64,000 nt of DNA, taken from contig NC_057866.1 in assembly GCF_019393635.1 (NCBI RefSeq), positions 171,710,403 through 171,774,402 of the forward strand. Direction: 5' to 3'. Below the pieces are notes generated by a model that worked only from the letters and a program-made list of their open reading frames with translations, had not been told where the DNA came from and searched no databases. Source of the DNA: Dromiciops gliroides. Taxonomy: Eukaryota; Chordata; Mammalia; Microbiotheria; Microbiotheriidae. This document shows positions 32,890 through 45,369 of the stretch, piece after piece. Numbering within the stretch: position 1 is the stretch's first letter; each line of letters starts with the position of its first letter. Made by a program: the position numbers and the translations under genes.

Positions 32890-33022
32890 TCATTTTATAG
32901 AACAGGAAACTTGGGCTTAGAGAGGTTAAGTGATTATCCATGACCACACAGCTGGTAATGGCATGAGGTAGGGTTTGAACCAAGTCAAATTTTTCCAACT
33001 CCATTATACCATGCTGCTTATC
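32890..33022 (-). mobile_element. Old MIR-like SINE
   Basis: 'agagaggttaagtgattatc', 'catgaccacacagctggtaa', 'gggtttgaaccaa'. Confidence 0.65.
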
Positions 33023-33083
33023 TAAAGGCTCACAAAAGGACTAAATTTCTCCTCTGGGATTTATACTGAACAGAGAATCTCAC

Positions 33084-33480
33084 CTTATCATTCTCACCAT
33101 TTCCAAGGGAAAGACTTGGTGTCCCATGTGTGTCAAGACTGGCAAATAGTTGCCACAGGCTGGACTATGGTGATCTGCACAGAACAGTTTCTGTTCTTCT
33201 ATTTGTCATAGGTGGTCAGGCTGCTGACGTACTGTAGAGAAGAGGTCAGAGATGTTTGGCAACTATGACTAAATTTCCCCAGTGCCGACCTGGCATGTGG
33301 CCCCTAGAGCTTACAATTCCCCTTGCACTTCTGGCAGGTAAATGGAGGATCCTTAGACACTCTTTTACAAAGGAGATGACCACAGGTAGTAATCATTGTC
33401 TCAGTGAACTAGTCTAAGCAGATGGAGTGGGTGATCTCTTCACGAAAATCTTCAAAAGCATTTTTGGAAGTACCAGCCAT
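33084..33480 (-). pseudogene. TRIM pseudogene, RING/B-box exon
   Basis: ATG at 33480-33478 in the same cag/GAACATGGC context as the intact gene. MAGTSKNAFEDFREEITHSI leads into ICLD-stop-FTETMITTCGHLLCK and FTCQKCKG, a RING relic. In-frame stops include the TAG after ICLD and another about 60 codons in. The donor gtgag is still present at 33083-33079. It is a distinct paralogue, not a close copy of the intact gene. Confidence 0.88.
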
Positions 33481-33739
33481 GTTCCTAGGCTGAAAGAGAA
33501 ACAGGACTATGGTACATAATGAATTTCAGAAATTTTAAGACAATAGAGAAGGCCTGGGCCAGAGGGATTTCACATCCATCATACACTTCCATAGTAAATG
33601 CATCAGAGATCTCAAGTTACCAAATGTACTGAGAGAACCTAGAGTCTCGGTGCTTTATGAGTCATAAATGGCTTAGGGCATAGTCCACATAGTGGGGTTC
33701 TTTTGGATGTTTCTCACCCCCTATTTGAAAAGTAGCTAA

Positions 33740-33889
33740 AGGGGCAGCTAGGTGGCACAGTGGATAGAACACTGGCCCTGGATGCGGGAGGACCCGAGTT
33801 CAAATCCAGCCTCAGACACTTGACACTAGCTGTGTGACCCTGGGCAAGTCACTTAACCCCAATTGCCTTACCAAAAAAAGAAAAAAAAA
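33740..33889 (+). mobile_element. SINE with perfect target duplication
   Basis: 'ggggcagctaggtggcacag' to an A tail, flanked by gaaaagtagctaa at 33727-33739 and 33890-33902. Confidence 0.95.
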
Positions 33890-33984
33890 GAAAAGTAGCT
33901 AAGGAGCTGCAACATTTACAGTGACGAGATTAGCCTGGGAGATGTGGGAGATGAGATCAAAAGGTCTTTTATCGGTGGGGGCGG

Positions 33985-34118
33985 GGTGCTGTGGTGGCAA
34001 TCAGGGTTAAGTGACTTGCCCAGGATCAAACAACTAAGTGCCAGAGAGTGAATTTAAATTTAGGTCCTCCTGATTCCAAAGCCAGTGCTCTAGCCACTGT
34101 GCCACCCAGTTACTCCTC
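33985..34118 (-). mobile_element. SINE
   Basis: Reverse SINE from 'ggcaatcagggttaagtgac' to 'gtgccacccagttactcc'. Confidence 0.88.
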
Positions 34119-34124
34119 AATGTT

Positions 34125-34585
34125 TTTTTTAATTATTTTTAATTAATTAATTTAGAATTTTCTCCCACCTTACATGTAAAAACAAATTGAAACATTGATT
34201 TTTAAAATGTTATGTTCCACATTATCTTCCTCCCACCCTACCCCCTTTAAGAACTCAAGCAATTCATTATAAGTTATACATGTGCAGTCATGCAAAACAT
34301 AGGAGACAAAAACACTTTAGAAAAAGGAACTAACAACAACAAAATATACTTCCATCTGTATTCAGATACCATCAGTTCTTTCTCTGTAGATGGATGACAT
34401 TTTTCATAAGTCCTGCAGAGTTGTCTTGGATCATTGCATTGCTGAAAATAACTAAGTCATTGAGAGCAGATCAACCAACCATATTGCTGTTATTTTGTAT
34501 ACAGTACATTTTACTTTGCATCAGCTCATATAAGTCTTTCCAGGTTTTCCTGATGGCATCCTGCTCATCTTTTTTTTTTTTTTTT
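34125..34585 (-). mobile_element. L1 3' end fragment
   Basis: 'cttacatgtaaaaacaaatt', 'ataagttatacatgtgcagt', 'cagagttgtcttggatcatt', 'tcatataagtctttccaggt' are the complement of an L1 3' UTR and the end of ORF2. Confidence 0.8.
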
Positions 34586-34644
34586 AAATAATAAATTACG
34601 TTTATAAAGTACTCTTTTTTTTGTTTGTTTCGTTTTTGGGGGTT

Positions 34645-34788
34645 TTTTTTGCAGGGCAATGAGGGTTAAATGACTTACCTAGGGTCATGCAGCTAGTTAA
34701 GTGTCAAGTGTCTGAGGTCAGATTTGAACTCAGGTCCTCCTGAATCCAGGACTGGTGTTTTATCCACTGTGCCACCTAGCTGCCCTCC
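34645..34788 (-). mobile_element. SINE
   Basis: Reverse SINE from 'gcagggcaatgagggttaaa' to 'gtgccacctagctgccc'. Confidence 0.92.
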
Positions 34789-34929
34789 ATGTAGTACTTT
34801 GAAGGGAGGTTTCCTCACAAAACACCCACAAGGTTGATTATTGCAACAACAATAATAGCTAATATTTATATATTACCTTATACCTGACAATGAATTTTCT
34901 TCACAATAGCCCAGCAAAGTACCATCATC

Positions 34930-35700
34930 GTCATCACTAACATCACCACCATCTTACATTGCTCTTGCCTCTGCTTCAAATTTTTTCCCCAGTTACTATT
35001 GCTGTGTTTCCCTCCATCCTATTCGCTCCCCATGATATTTACTCTATTTTCTGTCTTCTTTTACCCGATCCCTCCTCAAGTGTTCTGCTTCTGACTGCCC
35101 CTCCCCCAATCTGTCCTCCCTTCCTTCACCCCTCCCCCCTTATTCCCTTCCCCTCCCAGTTTCCTACAGGGCAAGATATATTACCAGACCCAATTGAGTG
35201 GGAATGTTATTCCCTCTTTGAGCCAATTCTAATGAGAGTAAGGCTCATTCACTCCCTCTCTCCTGCCCCAACTTCCCCTCCACTCCACAAGCTTTTTCTT
35301 GCTTCTTTTATGTGAGATATTTACCCATTTTACCTCTCTCTTTCCCTTTCTCCCAATACAATCCTCTAAACCCTTAATTATGTTTTAAACATGTCATTAT
35401 GGGTCAGCTAGGTGACACAGTGGACAAAGCATCCACCCTGGACTCAAGAGGACCCTAGCCCAAATCCAGCCTCAGACATAAGACACTCACCAGCTGCTCT
35501 AACTTGGACATGCCACCTAACCCTGATTGCCCCACAAAATAAAAAAAAGATAAACAAAAATTAAATGCCTTCATAATCAGTTCCCACTTGTATACTCTGT
35601 CTAAATTTATTCCTTTCAGCTGCACAATACTGAGAAAGTTCTTATGAGTTAGACATATTATCTTCCCATGTATGAATAAAAACAGTTTCACCTTTTAACA
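34930..35700 (-). mobile_element. L1 inter-ORF spacer fragment, split by a SINE
   Basis: Pyrimidine-rich on the plus strand. 'gttattccctctttgagcca' and 'tctaatgagagtaaggctc' are close to the complement of 5150-5200 in the full L1 spacer. The open frame at 34959-35315 is a by-product of this. Confidence 0.55.
35402..35548 (+). mobile_element. SINE, diverged
   Basis: 'gtcagctaggtgacacagtg' to an A-rich tail. Confidence 0.88.
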
Positions 35701-36061
35701 CCTCAATAGTTTTTAATTACCAAGATAGGCAAGTAGACATCCCTGCTGCCTTTCCTAGATTCTTAATGATGCAGCTCAGAAGCCTGGTGTTATATTCGTC
35801 TGGGGGTGGGAGGGCAGGTGTTTAAAATCTCAATCTCACACACTCTCACATACTTTCACACACTCCTCACCTCCAAGAAAAGTGTAGCTCACTCCTCTCA
35901 GTTCAGATGGAGGGAAAATATGGGGGTAGAATATTTAATGCAAATATAAATTTTAATTTAAATGTTTTGCTTTTTGTTTCATTCAGTCCTTTTAGATGTA
36001 TCCAGTTCTTCACGAACTCATTTGTTTAGGGTTGTTTCTTTGTTTTTTTGACTAAGATACT

Positions 36062-36245
36062 AGAGTAGTTTGCCATTTTCTTTCAGAGCTCATTTTACAG
36101 ATGAAAAAATTGAAGCAAACAGGATTAAGTGACTTTCTCAGGATCATACAGGTAGTAAGTGTCTGGGTCCATATTTGAACCCAGGAACACAAGTATTCCT
36201 AACTCCAGGCACAGTGCTCTATCTACTGCACTACCTAGGTGACCC
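36062..36245 (-). mobile_element. SINE, long form
   Basis: Reverse SINE with 'agagctcattttacagatga' extension to 'actacctaggtgacccc'. Confidence 0.85.
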
Positions 36246-36830
36246 CAAATGTTTTTCTTAACTTATTTTATTGAAACTTCCTTGAAAGAAAAGATTTGGC
36301 ATCATTTTTTCCTTTATCTCACTCATGGCCTACTAATTCTGGCAAATATGTATTAAGCAGAAGCTTAGTGCATTTAAAACTTGAATCAATTTAGACATTT
36401 TGTGCAGAGGTGATAGACCAAAAGAGAAATATTATTTTCTGGAATCCTACTGAATAGTGATTTCCAGATCCTAGGTCAAAACTCAGCAAACTTAAAAGAG
36501 CTATTGGGGAGAAGGATGGAAAATTGTTTAGTATGCCTGTAAAACTTCTGATCAGGTTTTCATAGTACAGTTGATACAGTCATTTAACTATAACCCACTT
36601 ATCATTCTATAGCCTGGAAGATAGCTGGTCATCTATTTTCGGACATGATTGAATGGGAATGGGGGGGGGGCATTGCTCCAAGGCCATTTGAATCTGTGTC
36701 ACTTTCTTATTCTGGAAAAGAAATTTACAAGACAAGACAAATGTAGAGGATGTGGATATTTAACGAATTAGGCTATGAAATCTAAATAAGCTCTTATGGC
36801 TTCCATTTTAAAAATTCCATTCTTTTGATC
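36246..36830. other. No recognised gene or repeat
   Basis: I see nothing recognisable here except a run of G at 36661-36670. Confidence 0.45.
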
Positions 36831-36834
36831 AATA

Positions 36835-37470
36835 TACATTTAATTGTTAAGGGCTTACTGAGTACAAAGCAGTAGACTCCGATTTCAGAAGTACCCCTAC
36901 CTAAAAGAAACTCAAGGTTCATTAAGGGGCTAACTCAATCAGTTAATCAACAAGTATTGATTAAGTGCATACAACATTCCAGGGACCATTCTAGTGATTT
37001 GATGAGTAAGCAAAGAAAATTTTAAAAAAAAAAAAACCAGTCTGGGACCTCCTGCAGCTCTGGTTCTCATGGAGGAAACATGCAAATAATAGTGTTCAAA
37101 TAAGATATATAGAGGGCAATTGAGAGGTAACCTCAAGAGGACAGTCTTGATGAAGGTTAAAGGGGTCAAACATTCCAGTTCCAATATTCCCAAAAGCATA
37201 ACTTACATACACTAAAATCCATGATAAAGAGGCATTTCAGAGAGCTACAAAACAAAATAGCCTGTGAGATTGCAAACCCAAAGTTTGGTACAGACTAAGG
37301 GAAAGCTTCCCCCCCCCCACCCCCAAGGGAAAGCTTTGTTGAGAAGCTGGCATTTCAGTAGGACTTTGGAATTGGTCAGACAATTAGGACTTCTACTTGC
37401 AAGGAGGGAGAGAGAGGAGAAAAGTCACGTCAGATTTTGAGCCAGAAGGAGCTTTAGTGATCCTCATCTA
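36835..37470 (+). repeat. Unassigned dispersed repeat, degraded
   Basis: 'aagggcttactgagtacaaa' and 'gtattgattaagtgcataca' resemble the starts of the repeat at 53725 and 59580; later parts ('aagctggcatttcagtagga') resemble its middle. Possibly two overlapping copies. Confidence 0.5.
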
Positions 37471-37509
37471 ACCAGACCCCCTGAATTTACAGTTTAGGAA
37501 TTTGAACCC

Positions 37510-37695
37510 TAGGACAACTAGTTAGCACAATGGATAGAGCAATGGGTCTTGAGTCAGTAACAACCAAGTTCAAATTTGGACAGATTCTTACTACCAGTGT
37601 GACCCTGGGCAAGTCACTTAACCCTGTTTGCCTCAGTTTCCTCATCTGTAAAATGAGTTTGAAGGGAAAAATGGCAAACCAGTAGTGTATCTTTA
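37510..37695 (+). mobile_element. SINE, long form
   Basis: 'caactagttagcacaatgga', 'aagttcaaatttggac', 'cagtttcctcatctgtaaaa'. Confidence 0.82.
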
Positions 37696-37829
37696 TCAAG
37701 TAAACTCCAAAAACAATTGTTCACAAAAAGCTAAGCACAGAGCTAAACAGAGAATATAAATACAAGAAACACACAGACAAGTCTCTGCCCTAAAGTTTTC
37801 ATTCTAACAAAAGATACAAAAAACAAAAC

Positions 37830-38716
37830 GAGGGGGGGGGTGATTTAAGTTAGTAGAAAATAGGTTTGCAAAACAGTCGATATAATCTGAATACTCCCTC
37901 TCCCCCCCCCCCCAGAAAAAAAGTGTTCTGAAAAGCGACGAGAGAGGGAAAGGGTGTACCTAAAGTCCAGAAGTTAAAAACTTAGGGAAAGACAAAATTT
38001 GTCACTTTTCAAGTGTGAATGGGGGAAAATACATACCATTTTAGAAACTTCATGTGATGAAACACAGCTTTGCACAATTAAATCTGAAGTAGTAAAAATT
38101 AAAAAGGAAATAGGAGAAAATTTGTGCAACAAGTTTCTCTGATAAAGCTCACATCAACCTGACATAAAGAATACTACCAAAGTAGCAAAAACTAGCATGC
38201 TTAATGGAGACAAGGAGACCTCCGTGGGGCCACCAGAGGAGTACCCCAGAGGGGAAGGGATAGGGAAAGGACAGAGTGAAATACCTTTTTCTAGGAAAGT
38301 CCAAAGAGAAGGCTGGGGAGGCTCTGAAAGGGAAGCTATCTGAGAGTTAAGTGAAGTTCATTTTATAGAACAATCAAAACCTGAGACTCATTTCTTTCTT
38401 CAATTGGTTTTAATTTTAACTCCTTTTAACTGGTTTCAACTGCCCTCAGGTAATTCACAGCTCTGGGATTAGGCAAAGTCAGTTTCTAGTACAGCTGCAT
38501 TCAAAGATCTCATTTAATTATTGAGAAAATTATTGTTTATTGTTAGGAATGGCATTTATTTGTCATGTTATTCTAAGGGACAAGTTCCAAGGCTATGGAG
38601 AGTCTCAGTCAATGTGTTCCCCCATTTCCCCCACTTTCTCTGATACTCCCTTCTTTCCCAATTTCCCTGGTATCCCCTCCCACCCAAGCACATGTTTACA
38701 CATTAAATACCTTCTG
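37830..38716. other. No recognised gene or repeat
   Basis: Contains G and C homopolymer runs (37831-37840, 37902-37913) and no long open frame. 38035-38200 ('cacagctttgcacaattaaa', 'atcaacctgacataaagaat') may be a remnant of an L1, not firm. Confidence 0.4.
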
Positions 38717-39170
38717 TGAGAACCAGGGTGCCACCCCCTGCTGAGAAAGACATTGTGAGATGACCTTTTCTAAGGTCATCCTGGTATCTGGAAGCTGCCT
38801 GGCATCCCAGAAGTTGCCTCTTTTCAAAGACAGCCTTTAAGTCATGTCAATCAATGGAATTGAATGCTACTAGTCAATTAGCTTGGAGCTGTGTGTGGGG
38901 ACCCCCATCTTCTGGTCCCCAAGGAAGCTTCCACTTAAACAGACTGAGAAACTGCCTCTTGGGTGGCTGGAACAAGCTCGTGGTGGCAGAAGAAGCAGGC
39001 CAGGGTAGACAGGTTTCCTATCTTGCTGAACTTCATGTGTTCTCTCTTCGGTAGCTAGGTGAAGGCAGCTTTCTCTCTTTCTCTTTGCTAACCCCTAATG
39101 TACTTTAATAAATGCTTAGAAGCCAAAATTGTTGCTGAGTTTATCAGTAAATCTTAGCTAGTCCCCCCAT
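38717..39170 (+). mobile_element. Solo LTR (family B relative)
   Basis: TGTGAGAACCAGG start, 'catgtcaatcaatggaattg', 'gtgtgtggggaccccca', AATAAA in 'tttaataaatgcttagaa'. Shares blocks with 15232-15735 and 56162-56666. Confidence 0.72.
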
Positions 39171-39379
39171 CCCAAACTGATAAGGACACACATTAGATTT
39201 TACTCACACCTCAAACAAAGATCTCTGTGAGAAAAGCCCAATCCACTTAAAACAGCATTAAGTATTCTGGAAACATATGAAAAACCCTTCTTCTTCTTCT
39301 TCTTTTTTTTTAAGTAAACCTGAAAATATCAAGAAATATTATGGAAATAAATAAAAAGGAAGACAAGCTCAAATTTCTG

Positions 39380-39505
39380 GGCAACTCACTTGACCTTTCT
39401 TACCTTCAGTCTCCACATCTGTAAAATAGGGGTAATAATAGAACTCATCTCACAAGGTTGCCCAGAGGATTAAATAAGATAATATATGTAAAGTATAAAG
39501 CTCTA
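39380..39505 (+). mobile_element. Old MIR-like SINE, 3' part
   Basis: 'gggcaactcacttgaccttt', 'cacatctgtaaaataggggt', 'aggattaaataagataatat'. Confidence 0.7.
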
Positions 39506-40089
39506 TAGAAATGCTGTTGTTTTTCTGTTCTCTGGTGTTTCCAGACTAGCCTATAGGAAAGGTGGTCAATAGGTGCTGGACAAAAAGACCTTTTCATATG
39601 GACATGTACCAAAGGTTGAAACTGAAGCTTGAACAAAGTGGATCTCTAGTTTTGCAGGAAGCTTTTCCCATCTCCATAAACTATTGGACTAAGATCCACC
39701 CAAAGGAAGGGCCTCTATTCTAAGGGAAGCAGTCTCTTTATTTATGAAGAAGAGATTCTTTCCATTTTGAAACACTTAAGAACTCTAACCAATACAAAGA
39801 TCTAGTATGATTCCAAGAGACCAGAATCCTACCTACCTCCAGACCAAGAGGTACTGGACTAATTAAGCAAGTATGGGAATTTGTTTTGTCTGACTCTGTA
39901 TTTCTTACAAAGATTTGGTTTTTATTTGGGGAGAGGAGAAGGAGGAGGAGGAGGTGGAAAGATAAAATTTGAATTTTTTTTTAATTAATTTAAAATTTTG
40001 AGATTCTTGATACTAATGCAAGGGGAAGAGTCCCTTTGAATCCTTAAGGAGAGTAGTTTAAGAAGGAAAGAGATATTCCAAAGGACACA

Positions 40090-40425
40090 TAATGGAAAAT
40101 GTTCTCCACATCCAGAAAAAAGAACTATGGAATTAGAATGAAGATTGAACTGTACTATTTCTACATTTTTTTTTCTTTTTTGAGGTTTGTCCTTTTTGTT
40201 CTGATTCTTCTTTCACAACATGACTAATGCAGAAATATGTTTAATGTGATTGTGTGTATATCTATATCTATATCTATATCTATCTATATCAGTTTGTCTT
40301 AGGGAGGAGGCAAAGGAAGGAGGGAGAAACATTTGGAACTCAATCTTATAAAAAACAAATGTTGAAAACTGTCTTTTCCTGTAACTGAAAAAAATATACA
40401 AAATAGGCAAATAAAAAAAAGAATG
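40090..40425 (+). mobile_element. L1 3' UTR fragment
   Basis: 'ccagaaaaaagaactatgga', 'gactaatgcagaaatatgtt', a CTATAT run at 40258-40290, a G-rich tract, then 'tgttgaaaactgtcttttcc'. Same order as 9330-9620. Confidence 0.88.
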
Positions 40426-40574
40426 AGAGAGTGAAGACTTTTACTCAAATATGATGGAATGTTAACACCAAAATGTATTTTTAAACATATTGCTATTTTT
40501 CTTCTTCAGGATTCCTATAAATGTTACCCTAAATGATATTGAGGTTTGTAAGAAGACATGTGGATTCATCTCCC

Positions 40575-40720
40575 TCTCTCTTTTTTTTTCTGATAAAAGT
40601 ATTTTATTTTTTTCCAGATACATGTAAAGATAGTTCTCAACATTTGTTTATACAAGCTTTCCAATTTCAGATTTTTCTCCCTCCCTCCCCACCCTCCCCC
40701 CTCCTCTAGATAGCAGGTAA

Positions 40721-40795
<75 letters not shown>

Positions 40796-43700
40796 TAAAA
40801 CTTATTTCTACATTAGTCATGTTATAAGAAAAGAATCAGAGAAATGAGGAAAAACCTCAAAATAGAAAAAAACAACAGCACCAAAAACAAAAGAAATAGT
40901 ACGGTTCAATAAGCATCTATACTCCACAGTTCTTTTTTTTTTCTGGATTTGGAGATCCCCTTCCATCATGAGTCCCCTGGAATTCTCCTGTACTATTGCA
41001 TTGGTGAGAGAAGAATCTAGTCCATCACAGTAGATCAATACACAATGTTGATGTTACTGTGTACAATGTTCTTCTGGTCCTGCTCATCTCACTCATCATC
41101 ATTTCATGCAAGTCCTTCCAGGTTTCTCTGAACTTCTCCTGCTCATTGTTTCTTACAGTACAATAGAATTCCATTACATTCATATACCACAACTTGTTCA
41201 GTCATTCCCCAATTGATGGGCAATCCCTCAATTTCCAATTCCTTGCCACCACAAAAAAAGCAGGTATAAATATTTTTGTAAATGTGGGGCCTTTTCCCTT
41301 TTGTATGATCTCTTTGGGAAAAAAGACCCAAAAGTGGTATTGCTGGGTCAAAGGGTATGCACAGCTTTATAGCCCTTTGGGCATAATTCCAGATCGCTCT
41401 CCAGAATTGTTGGATCAGTTCACAGCTCCACCAACAGTGCATTAGTGTTCCAATTTTTCCACAGCTTCTCCAAAATTTATTATTTTCCTTTTTTGTCATG
41501 TTAGCCAATCTGATAGGTGTCAGGTGGTACCTCAGAGTTGTTTTAATTTGCATCTCTCTAATCAATAGTGATTTAGAGCATTTTTTCATATGGAAAGTGA
41601 TAGCTTTGATTTCTTCATCAGAAAACTGCCTGTTCATATCCTTTGACCATTTCTCAATTGGGGAATGACTTGGATTCATATAAATTTGATTTAATCCCCT
41701 GTATATTTTAGAAATGAGACCTTTATCAGAAGTACTGGCCATAAAAATTATTTCCCAGCTTTCTGCATCCCTTCTAATTTTGGATGCATTGCCTCTGTTT
41801 GTACAAAACCTTTTTAATTTAATGTAATCAAAATCATCCATTTTTCATTTCATAATATTCTCTTTCTCTTGTTTGGTCATAAACTGTTCTCCTTTCCAAA
41901 GATCTGAAAGGTAGACTATTCCTTCCTCTCTAATTTATGTTTGGTATCACCTCTTATGTCTAAATCATGTATCCATTTTGACCTTATTTTAGTATAAGGT
42001 GTAAGATGTTGGTCTATGCCTAATTTCTGCCATACTATCTTCCATTTTCCCAGAAGTTTTTGTTAAATACTGAATTCCTATCCCAGAAGCTGGAGTCTTT
42101 GGGTTTATCAAACACTACATTACTAATGTCATTTACTACTTTGTCTCATGTGCCTAGCCTCTTCCATTGATCCTCCACTCTATTTCTTAGCCAGTCCCAG
42201 ATAGTTTTGATGACTGGAGCTTTATAGCATAGATGAATTTTTTCTAGATCTATAAAATAATTTTTAGGTAGTCTGATTGGTATGGCGCTGAATAAGTAAA
42301 TTAATTTAGGTAGTATTGTCATTTTTACTCTATTAGCTCTTTCTATCCATGAGCAATTGATATCTTTCCAATTATTTAGATTTGATTTCATTTGTGTGAA
42401 AAGTGTTTGGTAATTGTGTTCATAGAGTTCCTGGGTTAGTCTTGGCAAGTAGACTCCCAAGCATTTTATATTATCTGACGTTACTTTAAATGGAATTTCT
42501 CTTTCTATCTCTTGCTGCTGGACTTTGTTGGTCATGTATAGAAATGCTGATGATTTATGTGGATTTATTTTATATCCTGCTACTTTGCTAAAGTTGTTAA
42601 TTGTTTCAAGTAATTTTTGAGTTGATTCTCTAGGATTCTCTAAACATACTATCATATCATCTGCAAAGAGTGATAGTTTTGTTTCCTCCTTGCTTATTCT
42701 AATTCCTTTAATTCCTTTTTCTTCTCTGACTGCTAATGCTAAAGTTTCTAGTACAGTATTAAATTATAGAGTTGATAATGGACATACCTGTTTCACCCCT
42801 GATCTTATTGGGAAGACCTCTAACTTATCTCCATTACATATAATGCTTCCTGACAGTTTTAGGTAGATGCTGCTTACTATTTTAAGGAAAGCTCCACTTA
42901 TTCCTAAGATCTCTAGTGTTTTTATTAGGAATGGGTGCTGTATTTTGTCAAAAGCTTTCTCTGCATCTATTGAGATAATCATATGATTTTGGTTGGTTAT
43001 CTTATTGATGTGGTTGATTATGTTAATAGTTTTCCTAATGTTGAACCAGCCCTGCATTCCTGATATAAATCCCACCTGGTCATAATGTATTATCCTGGTG
43101 ATCACTTGTGTAATCTCCTTGTTAATATCTTATTTAAGATTTTAGCTCAATATTCATTAGGGAAATTGGTCTATAATGTTCTTTCTCTGTTTTTGCTCTG
43201 CCTGGTTTTTGTATCACCACCATATTTGTGTCATAAAATGAATTTTGTGGAACTCCTTCATCACCTATTTTTCCAAATAATTTGTATAATATTGGAATTA
43301 ATTGTTCTTTAAATGTTTGGTAGAATTCACTTGTAAACCCATCTGGCCCTGGGGATTTTTTCTTAATGAGTTCATTAATGGCTTGTTCAAATGGGCTTAT
43401 TTAAGGATTTTATTTCCTCTTCAGTTAACCCGGGCAGTTTGTACTTTTGTAAATATTCATCCATTTCATTTAGATTGTAAAATTTATTGGCATACAGTTG
43501 GGCAAAACAGTTCCTAATTATTGATTTAATTTCCACTTCACTGGTGGTAACATCACCCCCTTTCATTTTTGATACTTGTAATTTGGTTTTCTTCTTTCTT
43601 TTTTTAATCAAATTAACCAATATTTTATATATTTTATTGTGTTTTTTTCATAAAACCAGCTCTTAGTTTTATTGATTAATTCTATAGTTTTCTTGCTTTC

Positions 43701-44098
43701 AATTTCATTAATTTCTCCTTTAATTTTCAGGATCTCCAGTTTAGTATCTAAGTGGAGATTTCTAATTTGTTCTTTTTCTAGCTTTTTAAGTTGCATGCCC
43801 AATTCATTGACCTCCTCGTTCTCTTTTTTTATTCATGTAAGCAGTTAGAGCTATAAATTTTCCCCTAAGCACTGCTTTGGCTGCATCCCATAGATTTTGG
43901 TATGTTGTCTCATTATTGTCATTCTCTTGGATAAAGTTATTAATTGTTTCTGTGATTTGTTGTTTGACCCATTAATTCTTTAGAATGAAATTATTTAGTT
44001 TCCAATTGATTTTCAGTCTACTTTTCCATGGCTCTTTCTTACATGTAATTTTTATTGCATCATGATCTGAGAAGGATGCATTTACTATTTCTGCCTTT
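40575..44098 (-). mobile_element. 5'-truncated L1, 3.5 kb
   Basis: Reverse L1 from its A tail (40578-40589) back to the endonuclease domain, cut off just before the SDHDA block. Covers about two thirds of ORF2. The reverse transcriptase keeps [11 protein letters not shown] (about 42950) and FADDM (about 42655), and the Cys motif [18 protein letters not shown] shows a Phe at the first Cys. Open stretches at 41143-41841, 42146-42655, 42764-43105, 43387-43620 and 43608-43802 are separated by stops and frame changes. The structure at 5' truncation is typical of aborted reverse transcription. Confidence 0.93.
40724..40797. repeat. AT microsatellite in the L1 3' UTR
   Basis: Roughly 30 AT units followed by short CA/TA variants, at the position where the other L1 copies have a short TG/TA run. 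Confidence 0.95.
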
Positions 44099-44140
44099 TA
44101 TCCCCTGAACTGTTTGAGGCACAAGTAAATATTTAATTAA

Positions 44141-44170
44141 TTCTCTCTCTCTCTCTCTCTCTCTCTCTTC
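44141..44170. repeat. CT microsatellite
   Basis: About fifteen CT units. Confidence 0.95.
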
Positions 44171-44204
44171 TATATGTCATTTATTTGTTTGTTTGTTTTT
44201 TTAT

Positions 44205-44345
44205 TTTGGTGGGGCAGTGAGGTTTAAGTGACTTGCCCAAGGTCACACAGCTATTAAGTGTCAAGTATCTGAGGTTGTATTTGAACTCAGCTCTTCCTGA
44301 ATCCAGGGCTGGTGCTTTATCCACTGTGCCTCCTAGTTGCCCCCT
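44205..44345 (-). mobile_element. SINE
   Basis: Reverse SINE from 'ggtggggcagtgaggtttaa' to 'gtgcctcctagttgcccc'. Confidence 0.92.
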
Positions 44346-45300
44346 ATGCCTATCTTTTTTTTATGCCTATCTTTTAACTGATAAATCAATATTCTTTCCA
44401 CTAGAGCTACATCCAATAATAATAGCAAAGTAAAACTTAAGGAACTATGCTTGGGGAGGGGGTGGGACCTGTAGAATTTAATGTTAAAAATTAGGGAATC
44501 ATTTTAAGAAATTAATATTAATATTTGTTTTTAATATGTAATTGGGAAAAGTAATGTATTATTTAATAAAATTCTGGGATCCTCTAATAAGCCTGGAAAT
44601 GCATTAGCATTTCTAATACTTTTTACAATCTCAGGAACCAGGAAGAATGTGGGAAATTATTATTATGTAACTGGCGCCACCTGCTGCCATATAGTAGGAA
44701 TTGCATCAATCAGTGTGAAGAAGCACTGGGGTGGGGAGAGAGCAGAGCTTTGTCTGTGGGCTGCAGAAGATATTGCATCTCTTTCCTCCCGGGCAGAGTA
44801 GGTCATGAACCAGTATCCCAGGTATGTGAGAGACCAGGACAGCATCCCCCACTGCTGCCGTGATAGGCGGGGAGGACCCATCCTTGACTCAGGTTTTCAG
44901 TCCCCTCTAACTTTTGACACTTTAGGGAAAAGTTCAAGTAGAACAGACAATTAGGACTGGACATACTTCCTAACATTTGCTTAAAGCAAGATCTTCCACA
45001 CCTTTGGCTGTTTCCATTCCTCTCCGTTGGAGCCTTTTGGAAGACTTCTGTATCTTGCTTTAAATTCATCACTTAGTGAAGATTCTTATTAAGGAGTTTT
45101 CATCAAACAACATTTTTGTCTTCACTGAACATGTGACTTTGCTTGCCTCCTTTCCAACTAAGCTAAAAAACAATCTACTTTTCCAATTCTTCCTCATTCC
45201 GAGATAAGATGGATGATGAGATATCTTTCTGATCTCACACATTCTGATTATTATAGCTTTCAGTATCCTTTACTAAAGCACTAATGAACTTTGGGATCAT
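44346..45300. other. No recognised gene; GC-richer patch
   Basis: 44660-45070 is GC-richer than its surroundings and has two overlapping minus-strand frames (44663-44881, 44803-45072) without recognisable domains or splice signals. No assignment made. Confidence 0.4.
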
Positions 45301-45369
45301 CACAAGATCATAAATTTAGAGCTGAAAGAACCTCACAGACATTATTTAGTTCAAATTCTTTATTTTAGA

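Noticed and set aside
34959..35315. 118-codon Pro/Leu-rich frame as a secreted protein
   Set aside because: It is the antisense of an L1 purine-rich spacer, related to 5150-5420.
44663..45072. GC-richer patch with two minus-strand frames as a gene
   Set aside because: Frames overlap out of phase, lack domain motifs and there is no splice evidence.
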